NCBI GenBank assembly: GCA_025618425.1
Contig: CM046832.1
Coordinates: 74,429,297-74,493,296, forward strand
DNA: 64,000 nucleotides
Source of the DNA: Heliocidaris tuberculata
Lineage: Eukaryota > Echinodermata > Echinoidea > Camarodonta > Echinometridae
Direction: 5' to 3'
The translations under genes were made by a program, and so were the position numbers. This document shows, one piece after another, positions 36,843-47,747 of this stretch. Each line of letters opens with the position of its first letter. The stretch's first letter is position 1. The notes below the pieces were generated by a model that was given only the letters and a program-made list of their open reading frames with translations, was not told where the DNA came from and ran no database searches.

Positions 36843-37384
36843 CATAGGCGGATCCAGGGGGGGGGGTCGCGGGGGTCCGGACCCCCCCTTTTTGGCGCGG
36901 TTGTTTTTTTTTTGTTTTTTTTTTTTTTGTTTTTTTGTTTTTTTACTTGGCGCCGTCTTTCTTGGCGTTTTTTTTGTTGTTTTTTTTTCCCCCAAGAAAT
37001 TCTGCCGACCTGATCATGCAAGATACTGCGTAGGCCCTATTCATTACCCATTGTTTCATTCTCCGTCGCAAAGTAGGCCTAAGTACTGTACTGCCATTCC
37101 AGATCAGATATGCGGCGCGGCACGCATAGGTTTATGCATGCGACTTTTGATCGTACGTACGCTGTCTTGCAACTATGCTTGCAACCCTCGAGGAGGCAGG
37201 CTGCACGCGGCATCATTCAACTTCAAGTCACTCATTCGAGGCAACTCGTCATTCTAGACAATACCAAAGCACAAGTATCCATATAGGTAAATAATTTTTG
37301 CTTGGCCCAAATATATAAATGCAGCTCTGCTGCAGGTTAATTGATAAAAACTTTCGGCGCTAGTGCAGTTGATTAAGTAGTGGG

Positions 37385-38127
37385 CAGTGGCGGCACCAAG
37401 GGGGGGGGGGGGGCATGGGGGGCATTTGCCCCCCCCCCCAGTCAGAAGCTTTGCCCCCCCCCCCAGTTGCCGCCCCAATAATTTTCGGAGTGAAAAAAAA
37501 TAAAAGGGTGGAAAATGAAAAAGAAAAGAAAAGGAAAGAAAAAAGTGAAAAAGGAATGGAGAAAAGAAGGAAAAAGAAAGAAAACGGAAACTTGGAAAGC
37601 AGTGGCGGCATCAAGGTGGGGGGGGGGGGGGGCATGTGGCAAATTTGTTCGCTCAGCTCGTGTAAATATCCTCATATTTGGGTAGTTTTATAGCTGAATA
37701 ATTTCTGTACATTTCCACTATAATAGTGTCAAAATTTTTGCTCGCTCGCTTCGCTCGCTCGCAATACAGGCCTATAACTCCCACCACATAATCAGGCCGT
37801 GAGATGATCAAATTTCCTCATATTGGGGTAGTTTTATAGCCGAATATGTAATTTCTGTACATTTTTACTACGAAAAATGTCAAAATTTTTGCTCGCTCGC
37901 TTCGCTCACTCGCAGTATATAACTAACACCTCTTTATAATCGGGCAGTTCAGCTAGATGCTCAAAATGTCCTCATAATCTGGGTAGGTTTATAGCCAAAT
38001 ATTCTGTACATTTTCACTACAAAAAGTGTCAAATTTTTTTTTGTCCGCCCTTGCCCCCCCAACATTTTCTTTTGCCCCCCATTTGCCCCCCCCCCCCCCC
38101 ACTTTAAAAATCCTGGTGCCGCCACTG
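37385..38127. mobile_element. hAT-like element with perfect 8-bp target duplication, nested
   Basis: The 14-bp end CAGTGGCGGCACCA (37385-37398) is perfectly inverted at 38114-38127. GTAGTGGG flanks both sides (37377-37384, 38128-38135). The interior has poly-G/poly-C tracts, a related end at about 37603 and two copies of a gctcgctcgcttcgctc block. It sits inside the element at 36843-39441 and is therefore younger than it. Confidence 0.88.
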
Positions 38128-39209
38128 GTAGTGGGGACATGCATCCCCGCCGTGGCCGGGGCACGGGCCGGGCGGGCCCGTTCGCTCCGTTCGGCCGCGA
38201 GATTACTAGAGTTTGGTTGGATGTGTTAAGTTTGTTTTAACGTCATTTTACATCTTTCTTTTTAAGACGTATTTCAATGTCATTTTACAACTCTCTGTAA
38301 TCTTTAAAATTATCATTGTCAATTGTTCAGTATTGATGTACTTAAAATCATCAACAACAAAACGTAAAGTTGCCGGAGGCAGAAGTAACGGCACATTGAA
38401 CATGTTGAATGCCGTTTAAATGGTAATTAAATTTATCCGATGATAAATGCTATAAAATTTTTGGTTAAAATTGCAACAGATTTTGATGAAACCAAAACAT
38501 ACTCTCCAAAAAACAATTCTTTATTGGTATTTACATTTCCAACGAAATATCATTTTCCTCAACAAATATTTGAGATTTCGGTTGAAAATGTAGCGGTCTC
38601 GTATTACTTTCATGGGTAGGGAATAATGGACCATTTACCTATGACGTCATTAAGGAGATTATTTCATTAGGTAAACAAATTTTTGTCATTATTTCGGTAC
38701 CCTGAGAAATAAAATTCCTATGTTATCAAGATAGTACTTCAACATTGAAGAACCAATCTCAAGTAATAAATCTCCAGATTTTATTCTTATTTGTCTCACT
38801 GGACTGTTTGTGTTGATGCCACATGCCATCTGAGATCCTGCACAGCAATGCAGACTGGAAAATCTGGGAAAACTTTAAAAAAATATATATATACATATAT
38901 ATATTAATACAGTCCAATGGCGCAAATCCCGGAGGGGATGGGGGTATGCATTAACCCCCCTCCCAGTTCTGATGTACGGGGGGGGGGGGGGGTGGCCTGT
39001 ACAAATATACCCGCACTTTTTGATAAAAGATGGTAATTTGCAATCATTATATATGTATTTTCCATCTCAAATAAACAATAATTCCATGTAATATTAATAG
39101 ATTAAATGTAATTTCAGTACAAACTAAGACATTTTCAGGCTCGTATTATCAAATTTTTGTGGCGCGCTCCGCGCGCCCAACTATATTTCAACATTAAAAT
39201 AGTCAAACA

Positions 39210-39211
39210 GG

Positions 39212-39291
<80 letters not shown>

Positions 39292-39297
39292 AATATG

Positions 39298-39335
<38 letters not shown>

Positions 39336-39342
39336 TATATGC
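39210..39342. repeat. (TA)n microsatellite
   Basis: About 130 bp of nearly pure TA with a few TG interruptions. It yields a meaningless Tyr-Ile frame. Confidence 0.95.
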
Positions 39343-39734
39343 CTATAGAGGCGCTTAGCGCCTTCGGCGCTTGCGTTTGCCAGAATGATAACTTCTCACC
39401 CTTTGGACCCCTCCTTTTTTTAAAACCTGGATCCGCCCTTGCGTACGTACGTAATATTTTTTTTTTTTTTTTACGTTGTCAATTTGGCCCTAACGGGGCT
39501 TCGTACTCCTGCCATATAAACACGATAAAAACTACTTTCGAAAAATCAACTGAAGGCAATTTCAATAGCCTATCACCTTTAGAAACGTGCAAACATTACA
39601 ATCGCGTATTACGTAATCCGAACCTAATTTCCAGCTCGAAATTCCCGTAGAAACCATTAGGATAAAACCAGTAGAACCTTATACTGGTTTCTACTGGTCC
39701 ATTTTTTACTGGTTTTAATATGGAAAGTGAATAA

Positions 39735-40870
39735 ATTCTAGTAGAAAACCAGAAAGAAAATTCTACTGGTTTCAGTATGTAAAGTGAATAGATTCCAGTA
39801 GAAAACCAGAAAGAAATTCTACTGGTTTCAGTATGTAAAGTGAATAGATTCCAGTAGAAAACCAGAAAGAAATTCTACTGGTTTCAATATGTAAAGTGAA
39901 TAGATTGCAGTAGAAAACCAGAAGGAAATTTTTACTGGTTTCAATATGGAAAGTGAATAGATTCCAGTAGAAAACCAGAAAGAAATTCTACTGGTTTCAA
40001 TATGTAAAGTGAATAGATTCCAGTAGAAAACCAGAAAGAAATTCTACTGGTTTCAATATATAAAGTGAATAGATTCCAGTAGAAAACCAGAAAGAAATTC
40101 TACAGGTTTCAATATGTAAAGTGAATAGATTCCAGTAGAAAACCAGAAAGAAATTCTACTGGTTTCAATATGTAAAGTGAATAGATTCCAGTAGAAAACC
40201 AGAAAGAAATTCTACTGGTTTCAATATGTAAAGTGAATAGATTGCAGTAGAAAACCAGAAGGAAATTTTTACTGGTTTCAATATGGAAAGTGAATAGATT
40301 CCAGTAGAAAACCAGAAAGAAATTCTACTGGTTTCAATATGTAAAGTGAATAGATTCCAGTAGAAAACCAGAAAGAAATTCTATACTGGTTTCAATATAT
40401 AAAGTGAATAGATTCCAGTAGAAAACCAGAAAGAAATTCTACTGGTTTCAATATGTAAAGTGAATAGATTCCAGTAGAAAACCAGAAAGAAATTCTACTG
40501 GTTTCAATATGTAAAGTGAATAGATTCCAGTAGAAAACCAGAAAGAAATTCTACTGGTTTCAATATGTAAAATGAATAGATTCCAGTAGAAAACCAGAAA
40601 GAAATTCTACTGGTTTTAATATGTAAAATGAATAGATTCCAGTAGAAAACCAGAAAGAAATTCTACTGGTTTCAATATGGAAATAGATTCCAGAAGAAAA
40701 CCAGAAAGAAATTCTACTAGTTTCAATATGTAAAGTGAATAGATTCCATTAAAAAACCAGAAGGAAATTCTACTGGTTTCAATATGGAAAGTAGTGAATA
40801 CTTCCAGTAAAAAACTAGAAGGAAATTCTACTGGTTTCAATATGGATAGTGAATAAATTTCCAGTAGAAA
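39735..40870. repeat. 56-bp hairpin satellite, about 20 copies
   Basis: Each unit contains ccagtagaa and ttctactgg as 9-bp inverted arms around aaccagaaagaaa, then tttcaatatgtaaagtgaat. A variant unit (attgcagtag with gaaggaaatttttactgg) occurs at about 39904 and 40241. These are 337 bp or six monomers apart, indicating a six-unit higher-order duplication. Copies are most uniform in the middle and decay toward both ends. Confidence 0.95.
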
Positions 40871-40879
40871 CCAGAAGGA

Positions 40880-41700
40880 ATTTCCTACAAGTCATATTAC
40901 TTAGACCAGTGGAATCAAACCAGTATAACCAGTTGAACTATTTGACCTTGGTATATTAGTTACAAGTTATTAAAATCTTGTACTAATAACTACCAGTGGC
41001 AATAGCAACAAAGTTACTCTGGTGTGTCTGCAATACTTCCAATGTGCAATGGAAATTTGAAGACTTTGCATTGTCCATATACTTGTATTGAATGAACATA
41101 TTTTAGTTCCTGGTTAGTGTTTCCTTAATTACTGTTTATTTACCTGTAATTGATACCAGTGAATGAATTGTTCTAGTAATCGTTTGTTGACCCATCTTTG
41201 TATTTGGTAAATGTTTTGCACTACACTAAATCATCAACAATGAAGAAATGTACTGCAAATTTAAATAAATAATATGAAAACATTAATACACAAGCACCCA
41301 GTATTTATTATGCAAATTAACTGGTTTCTATTGGTCTCAGCTGGTATTCTACTGGTTTCCAACTGGAGCCAGTGGACAACTGGGGGGGGGGGGGGGGGGG
41401 GGGGGAGTTAATTGCGCATGGTACTGAACTGGACCAAGGCATTAGGGAAAAATTGTCCTTTCCATTAACAGATGGCATTGGAAAAACATAATGGAAAGAC
41501 CAAGTTGGAAAACTGGCACAAAGTTTGTGGCAATCGGAGATACTAGTTTCAACTGGTATCTTTTCCACTAAGCAAATGCGCCAATTGGTGATACAGTGGT
41601 TTCAACTGGTATATTTTCTACTAGTTTTAACTGGGTTTCTAGTACCAGTTTGACTCTTTGTTATTTATTTTGAATACATACTGTATAGACTCTGCTGGTT
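40880..41700. other. Spacer between the two satellites, with a poly-G tract
   Basis: Mostly unique AT-rich DNA with scattered actggt motifs and a run of more than 20 G near 41383. No gene. Confidence 0.6.
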
Positions 41701-43450
41701 TTTGATGGCTTTTACTGGTCTTCAATGCAATTGAATTGAATTGTTTTTATTGGTTTGACTCTGTATTTTGAACCCTTCCTTAAACAAGTAAAGACTCCTG
41801 GTTCTTATTGGTTTCTATTTGTAATAAAGCCCTTTTCAAACCCAGTAGAGAATTCTGGTTTCTATTGATTTCTTATGGTTTTACTTTGATTTCATACCCT
41901 TGATATAAACCACATAGTCTCTGCTGGTTTTTGATAGTTTTTACTGGTCTTCAATCCGGTTAAATCTAATAGTTTCTATTGGTTTGACTCTGTATTTTGA
42001 CAATCTTCTTCAAACCAGTAGAGTCTCCTGGTTCTAACTGGTTGCTACAGGCAATACAGCTCTTTTACAAACCAGTAGACTATTCTGGTTTCTATCGATT
42101 TTTTAACGGATTGACTCTAATTTTATACCCTTCATATCAACCACAAAAAAGCATAGATGCTGCTGTTTTTTATGGTTTTTTACTAGTCTTCAATCCAGTT
42201 GAACTATGGTTTCTATTGGTTTGACTCTGTAATTTTGACACCCTTCTTCAAACCAGTAGAGTCTATTGGTTCTAATTGGTTCTACTGGTAATACAGCCCT
42301 TTTTAAAACCAGTAGACTCCTCCGGTTTCTATATATTAGATTCTTACGGATTTACTCTGATTTTATACCCTTAATATCAACCACATAGTCTCTGCTGGTT
42401 TTTCATGGTTTTTACTGGTCTTCATTCCAGTTGAATCTAATGGTTTCTATTGGTTTGACTCTGTATTTTGACACTCTTCTTCAAACCAGTAGAGTCTCCT
42501 GGTTCTAACTGGTTTCTACAGGCAATACAGCTCTTTTACAAACCAGTAGACTATTCTGGTTTCTATCGATTTTTTACGGATTGACTCTAATTTTATGCCC
42601 TTCATATCAACCACATAGACTCTGCTGGTTTTTGATGGTTTTTACTGGTCTTCAATCCAGTTGAATGTAATGGTTTCTATTGGTTTGACACCCTTCAAAC
42701 CAGTAGAGTCTACTGGTTCTAATTGGTTTCTACTGGTAATACAGCCTTTTTTAAAACCAGTAGACTACTCTGGGTTCTATTGGTATCTTACGAATTTACT
42801 TTGATTTTATACCCTTAATATCAACCACATAGACTCTGCTGGATTTTGATGGTTTTTACTGGTCTTCATTCCAGTTGAATCTAATGGTTTCTATTGGTTT
42901 GACTCTGTATTTTGACACTCTTCTTTAAACCAGTAGAGTCTCCTGGTTCTAACTGGTTTCTACAGGCAATACAGCTCTTTTACAAACCAGTAGACTATTC
43001 TGGTTTCTATCGATTTTTTACGGATTGACTCTAATTTTATACCCTTCATATCAACCAAATAGATTCTGCTGGTTTTTGATGGTTTTTACTGGTCTTCAAT
43101 CCAGTTGAATCTAATGGTTTCTATTGGTTTGACTGAAATTTTGACACCCTTCTTCAAACCAGTAGAGTCTATTGGTTCTGTAATTGGTTTCTACTGGTCA
43201 TACAACCCTTTTTAAAACCAGTAGACTACTCTGGTTTCTATTGGTTTCTTATGGTTTGAATCTGATTTTATACCCTTAATATAGTATAGTCTCAGCTGGT
43301 TTTTGATGGTTTTTACTGGTCTTATCCAGTTGAATATAATGGTTTCTATTGGTTTCTATCGATTTGACACTGTATTTTCTTACCGTTCTTCTGACCAGTA
43401 GACTCTACTGTATTTTAATGGTTTATACTGGTCTTCACACCAGTGAGATG
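41700..43450. repeat. ~230-bp satellite with alternating A/B units
   Basis: Eight copies marked by ggtttgactctgtattttga near 41753, 41983, 42219, 42450, 42683, 42896, 43126 and 43371. Most contain aaaccagtagagtct and tggtttttactggtcttc. One sub-block alternates tacaggcaatacagctcttt with actggtaatacagccctttt for three A-B pairs, so the higher-order unit is about 460 bp. Confidence 0.9.
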
Positions 43451-43659
43451 TAATGGATTCTATGGGAATTCTGCTGGAATCTGTTCAAATTCCCGTAGAA
43501 ACCATTAGAATCCTAAAACCAGTAGACACCAGTAAAATGTCCTCACTGGTTTCTACTGGTTTCTACTGGAATTTCGACCTGGATATATGCAGTACAATAT
43601 AGGCCTTTGAAACTGCCCTTGAGTTTATTTTTCGAAAGTAGTTTTCATCGTGTTGATAG

Positions 43660-44130
43660 GTGATACGTGAAATTTAAAGCTCTGAAAAGGTATAATTAAG
43701 GCTCGATGAGTCTAATAGACCCCGCATAAATAAACGGGAATATGCATGCTTTTCGCCTTCCAGCTGCCATAGGTTAACACATGAAAACAGGAATTTTGAA
43801 ATGATTCTAATTCCCCTAGTATTTATTTCAAATTATAACAAATGTAATTTACATGAAATCTAAAGCTCTGAAATGGTATAATTATGGCTCGATGAGTCCA
43901 ATAGACCCCGCATGAATAAATGGGAATATACATGCTTTTGGCCTTCCAGCTGCCATAGGTTAACACCCCAAAACAGGGATTTTGAAATGATTTTAATTCA
44001 TCTAGTATAATTTTGAAATTATGAAAATTGTAATTTACATGAAATTTAAAGCTCTGAAAAGGTACATTTAAGGCTCGATAAGTCCAACAGACTACGCATA
44101 AATAAACGGGAATATGCATGCTTTTGACCC
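43660..44130 (+). repeat. ~186-bp repeat, three copies
   Basis: Landmark aaagctctgaaa near 43676, 43862 and 44048, with ctcgatgagtc and gggaatatgcatgc. Same family and orientation as 30930-31280 but about 20 bp shorter per unit. The last copy runs into a poly-C then poly-A tract. Confidence 0.85.
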
Positions 44131-45950
44131 CCCCCCCCCAAAAAAAAAAAAAAAAAAAAAAAGTTGTAGTATTACACACGTTCAACCGTATGTTGTCATT
44201 GATGACGTAAGGTGGGCGTGTAGGCGTGTAGTCGATCACGTGAGATCCACATCCAATGAGATCTTGCGCTAGCAGACGACGTACGTCTCCGAAGGCATGC
44301 CCAGCCGGTAAGAACAAACTCTAACTATATTTATTATTCCAGTTCACCATTATATTTCTAACGGACCAGAGAAAAAAATTCAATGTGTAAAATTTATAAA
44401 TTCATATAATCAATGTTCTATCACCGAATTACGCCTATAGCCAAATGACCGATGTTAGATAATGCAAGCAGAATAGCTGAGCTGAATAGTGACCGACAAG
44501 GTGTCTAGCCCTATAGCTGCATGGCTAGGGTCTACCCCTCTGCGATCCGCATCGAGGTGGTGGCGTTGGCGATGGAACTCTGTCTGTTTGCCTCAAACTT
44601 GGCTCATCAAAGTTTTTTATTTGCCGATCGCCGTTTAGTTTGGCTTCAGCCAACGAGACCGACAACCCCGAGAGACCGACAATGTAGTGGAAGGGGGCTT
44701 CTGAACCAAATGAGTCTGACACTGACAGTCCATGACAGAGGCGAATACAGGATGTAGTAAAGGGGGGTGGGCACACAAATGTAGGGCTGTCAATTTCGGG
44801 GGAATTGCTTGGAGGGAGATTCGTATTCTCTTCTCGCAGGGGTGGATCTATTATATTCTTATAGAAGACCAGTTAGAGAGCTTGATTGAACTTATAAGAT
44901 GGCATAGCTTTATTAAGGTACTGTGCAGGCAGACATCTTTGTAGTCAAGTCTCCATGTGCAGATATCATGCAAGTACTCATTGTTTCATAACTGACCTGT
45001 CATGAGTCATGGGTTACAGGTCATTCTATATTTAGTTATACATGCTAGTCTGTATTTGCAGACTCTGTTAACTAGCTATCATTACACCTCCCTTTCTTTA
45101 AAAGAGGTTTTCTATTCTGAATTTTCGGACAAGCAAGGAAAAAAAAAAGTTGTCACATTTTTCATGTTCCTTCTGTGCCGGGGGTGGGGTGGGGCACAGA
45201 TTTCCTTTCATTCGATGTGTAACTAAGAAATGTCAAATTTGGTTTTCGCTGGCATGTAGTAGGGGCACGTGCAGTCATGGATACACCACCAATAAAAATA
45301 CGAGAATCTTGGATATGCCACTCTTAATTAATCAATAAGGAATTGCTCGCACGCAATCTCATTTTAATAAAGCCTTTTCTGTCTTGACTTTTAACAGAAT
45401 AAGGCCAATAAATTTACATTATAGGTCTATAAAATCCCTTTAATTTGCAATAATCACGATATCAAATGAAATATCGCAGTGTTTGCTCATATAGAGTTTA
45501 ACATCAGGGAACATGTTTGGTCCCCCCCCCCCCCCCCCCATCACATAAATATTTAATAGAAATTTCACAGCAAATACATGTAACTTTAACTGTTAAATTC
45601 AAACATCTCTCCTAGCTCCCTCTCCTCCCTGGTGCAGTTAGAGTTGATTCCTATCTGTTTTGGGACATAAATTTTTACCAAAAGCCATGTACAAAATTTT
45701 TTTAAAATAATTTAAAAAATAAAGAAAATAAAAAATACAAACATCTTGATAAAGACTATAACATTTCCCTCTGGGCCGATCGACATGTACCACAATATGT
45801 ACGCGTGCTTTATTTCGGGACTGAGCACTCTTCGTATAAATACTCTTTGCTTTTTCCCATTGATCTCTAGCTAGCTCTAGCTAGCTCTCCTAGTGGATCC
45901 AGATCAGAGCAAACGCCCTCTACGTTTGTTGCGACTGGTCGGCGACTGGG
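44131..45950. other. Intergenic, no gene recognised
   Basis: Starts with a poly-A tract. The 44170-44310 stretch is CpG-containing, with ccaatgag and a cagccggtaagaac donor-like site. This could be a non-coding first exon on the plus strand, but nothing downstream supports it. Poly-C near 45522. Confidence 0.35.
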
Positions 45951-45958
45951 TGTTGTGG

Positions 45959-45984
45959 CCACAGAACTCCTAGGAGTTCTGTGG
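45959..45984. repeat. Perfect 26-bp palindrome
   Basis: CCACAGAACTCCT followed directly by its exact reverse complement, with no spacer. Role unknown; it could be a decayed foldback end or a binding site. Confidence 0.9.
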
Positions 45985-45989
45985 TTGTG

Positions 45990-46122
45990 GAGCACGTACG
46001 TGCGCCTGTAATCCAGCTAACAGTGGAAGTTACAAACTGATTCAGAGGACCCAGGTTCGAGACTGAGTCACGTCTTTCGGATGGTGACGTTAAAGGTCGG
46101 TCCCCAGACGTTAATAATCTTA
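45990..46122 (+). mobile_element. SINE remnant (tRNA/5S-type head with conserved central block)
   Basis: Contains a B-box-like ggttcgagactgag followed by cgtctttcggatggtgacgt and taaaggtcggtcccc. This resembles the conserved central block shared by many deuterostome SINEs. A weak A box and the absence of a clear tail make it a fragment. Confidence 0.5.
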
Positions 46123-46125
46123 TCT

Positions 46126-46659
46126 GATCGTTATTGACTAAAAAATGCTACCTCGTATCAGACTGAGAATTTTACACTGCAAAGTTGAAGGATGTAGAAT
46201 TTATTGGGAGCAAGTTTTATTACATTTCTCTGAATACTTTTTTGAAAATATTGCTATGAATATTTAATTAGATTTTTCTTTTTTGAAAATTCAAGGCCAC
46301 AAATCTGTGTGTATATATACAATAATTAATCCAGGAAACAGCAATTGGTTGCAGCTGTCATTTCTGCCAACCTTTTGCTGTCCAGTGTCATTGATGATTC
46401 ATGACTCTGGGCTAGAAAGGTGTTCTGGAATTTCAGCTGCAATGCGCAATGGAAAGTGTTGCATTCCTTACTGATACACGTAGATCTTGTGACCTTTATT
46501 TAAAAAAATAAATGAAAAATCTAATTAAATAGATCCATTCAGATATTTCAAGAAAAGCATTCAGAGAAATGTTATAAAACTTGATCCCAATAAATTTTCC
46601 ATCCTTCAACTTTACAATGCTCCCTGATACGATGTATATTTTTTTAGTTGTTAACGATC
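46126..46659. mobile_element. 534-bp foldback MITE
   Basis: Arms of about 175 bp (46126-46300 and 46485-46659) are imperfect inverted copies, both starting GATCGTTA. They share agttgaaggatg, tttattggga, acatttctctgaat and ttaattagatttttc. The unique centre of about 180 bp has no coding character. Confidence 0.75.
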
Positions 46660-47005
46660 AAAAGTGTCCACTTTTTTAAACACCTATAATTGACTCAGTA
46701 GGAATTTTTCCGGTACAGGAAATATATCAAATATCAAGTAACATTGAACTCCTCCTCCTTCCTTTGAAAATATCTGGACGAAAACTAGGAATCAATATTA
46801 CCTGTGGCCTATAAAAGAAATGTTATCCTTCTATTTTACCATTACGTTTGGCGGCATCTGCGGCTCCGAATTTTGGCAAATCGTGCAATTTTGTCTATAG
46901 GCACCAAACTTGGTACAGTTGCTAAATGATACTGAATCAGATATGGAAGCACTTTCAAAAACGACTGAATGGGGTGATTTTGAAGAAAATTGCAATTGAA
47001 ACTTG

Positions 47006-47747
47006 AGTCTAGTCGGAAAGGGGGGTTCCCGTGCACCATCGAGATACATTTTTTTAACCAACCTTTTAATAATGCCTGAAGTGTCTAGTTAATGAATTTT
47101 GATGTTCCCATTGCCAAATCGTGTCCCATGGGGTTCAGAATCGGCCATTTTGGCAGCCATCTTGAATTTTTGATGAAATTCCATAATTAGCATATCTTTT
47201 GCATTGGACATCATGCATGAATTAAAAAACACCAGCTTTTTTGATTAATAATATGACGAGGAATCGAGTCAGAGAGTTATTTTTGTGATTTGAGTAACCT
47301 GGATTCCACAAAACATCAAAAAGTGTGAAAAAAATGATAAAATATGCACAAAAAAATCGTGCATCTTTACGTCATCTTGTTTTTCAACTAGTAAAAACAA
47401 TGATAACCTGCAAATTTTTACTAAAATATGTTGAGAGGGATCTTATCATGATTTTCATGCATAAATTTACACATATACCTTAAAAATGTACCAGTATGGT
47501 CAACTTAATGACACCTCTCAGATTAGGAAATACATGCGTTTTTCATGCAAAATCTAGGCCCATTGGCTATTGTGTGCGAAACCCCGTAGACTTCTGTGTG
47601 TTAGAAGCGGTACAGTTGAGACGCTTTTACCAGCATGTTTGGTAAGAGTTATACATTGAGTTATGGGCATAAATAAATGCATGAAATTAAATTGATTTTT
47701 ATAGTTTACATTGAGTAATTTGTAGTGCTTGGTGGTTTATACTCAAA
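47006..47747 (+). repeat. Outer inverted repeat, left copy
   Basis: Roughly 93-95% identical by eye to the reverse complement of about 54257-54984. Shared words include ggccattttggcagccatct, atgaaattccataattagca and gtagtgcttg. It ends at ctcaaa, where the paired transposons begin, and resumes after them at 51806. Similar sequence before 47006 has no partner at 54985. Confidence 0.85.

Larger units (their letters stand above)
36843..39441. mobile_element. hAT-like element inserted in the TACGTACG array
   Basis: The left end CATAGGCGGATCCAGG (36843-36858) and the reverse complement of the right end (39426-39441), CAAGGGCGGATCCAGG, match at 14 of 16 positions. Array sequence resumes immediately after it. 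The target duplication cannot be read because both flanks are the same short repeat. No transposase was seen. It contains another hAT-like element, a truncated CAATGGCGCAAATCC end near 38925 and a TA microsatellite. Confidence 0.72.
31285..39506. mobile_element. 8.2-kb foldback-like element with TACGTACG-rich arms
   Basis: The left end GTACGAAGCCCCGTAAGGGC...(31285-31345) is inverted at about 39442-39506. The match covers gccaaattgacaacgt, a poly-A tract and the first tattacgtacgtacg unit. The 4-bp TCCT at 31281-31284 is repeated at 39507-39510. The neighbouring repeat copy reads gtctcgcctgccat across that point, giving an empty site. Arms are tandem arrays of a ~23-bp acgtacgtacgtaataatta unit. 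No transposase was seen. Its right half is enlarged by nested hAT-like insertions. Confidence 0.75.
39519..43654. mobile_element. 4.1-kb element with long inverted ends filled by two ACCAGTAGA satellites
   Basis: The left end aacacgataaaaactacttt (39519 on) is inverted at about 43601-43654, sharing ctactttcgaaaaat. Similarity resumes at tcgaaattcccgtagaaacc (39637) against its complement near 43555-43575. Between the ends lie a 56-bp array, a 230-bp array and a ~800-bp spacer with a 23-G run. No open frame with protein character. The element lies between copies of the ~207/186-bp repeat. Confidence 0.65.

Noticed and set aside
36749..37021. YVRNN-repeat and Lys-rich peptide
   Set aside because: Translation of the TACGTACG array and neighbouring T/C runs.
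39157..39348. Tyr-Ile repeat peptide
   Set aside because: Translation of the TA microsatellite.
40616..40840. LVEFLSGFLLES-type repeat protein
   Set aside because: Minus-strand translation of the 56-bp hairpin satellite; frame shifts between monomers (56 is not divisible by three).
44170..44320. Non-coding first exon with gccggtaagaac donor
   Set aside because: A single donor-like site in CpG-containing DNA is too weak without a downstream acceptor or any coding exon.
43823..44776. Minus-strand frames of 164 and 83 codons and a 78-codon plus frame at 44521
   Set aside because: Partly translations of the 186-bp repeat and a T/G run. The plus frame lacks homology and splice context.
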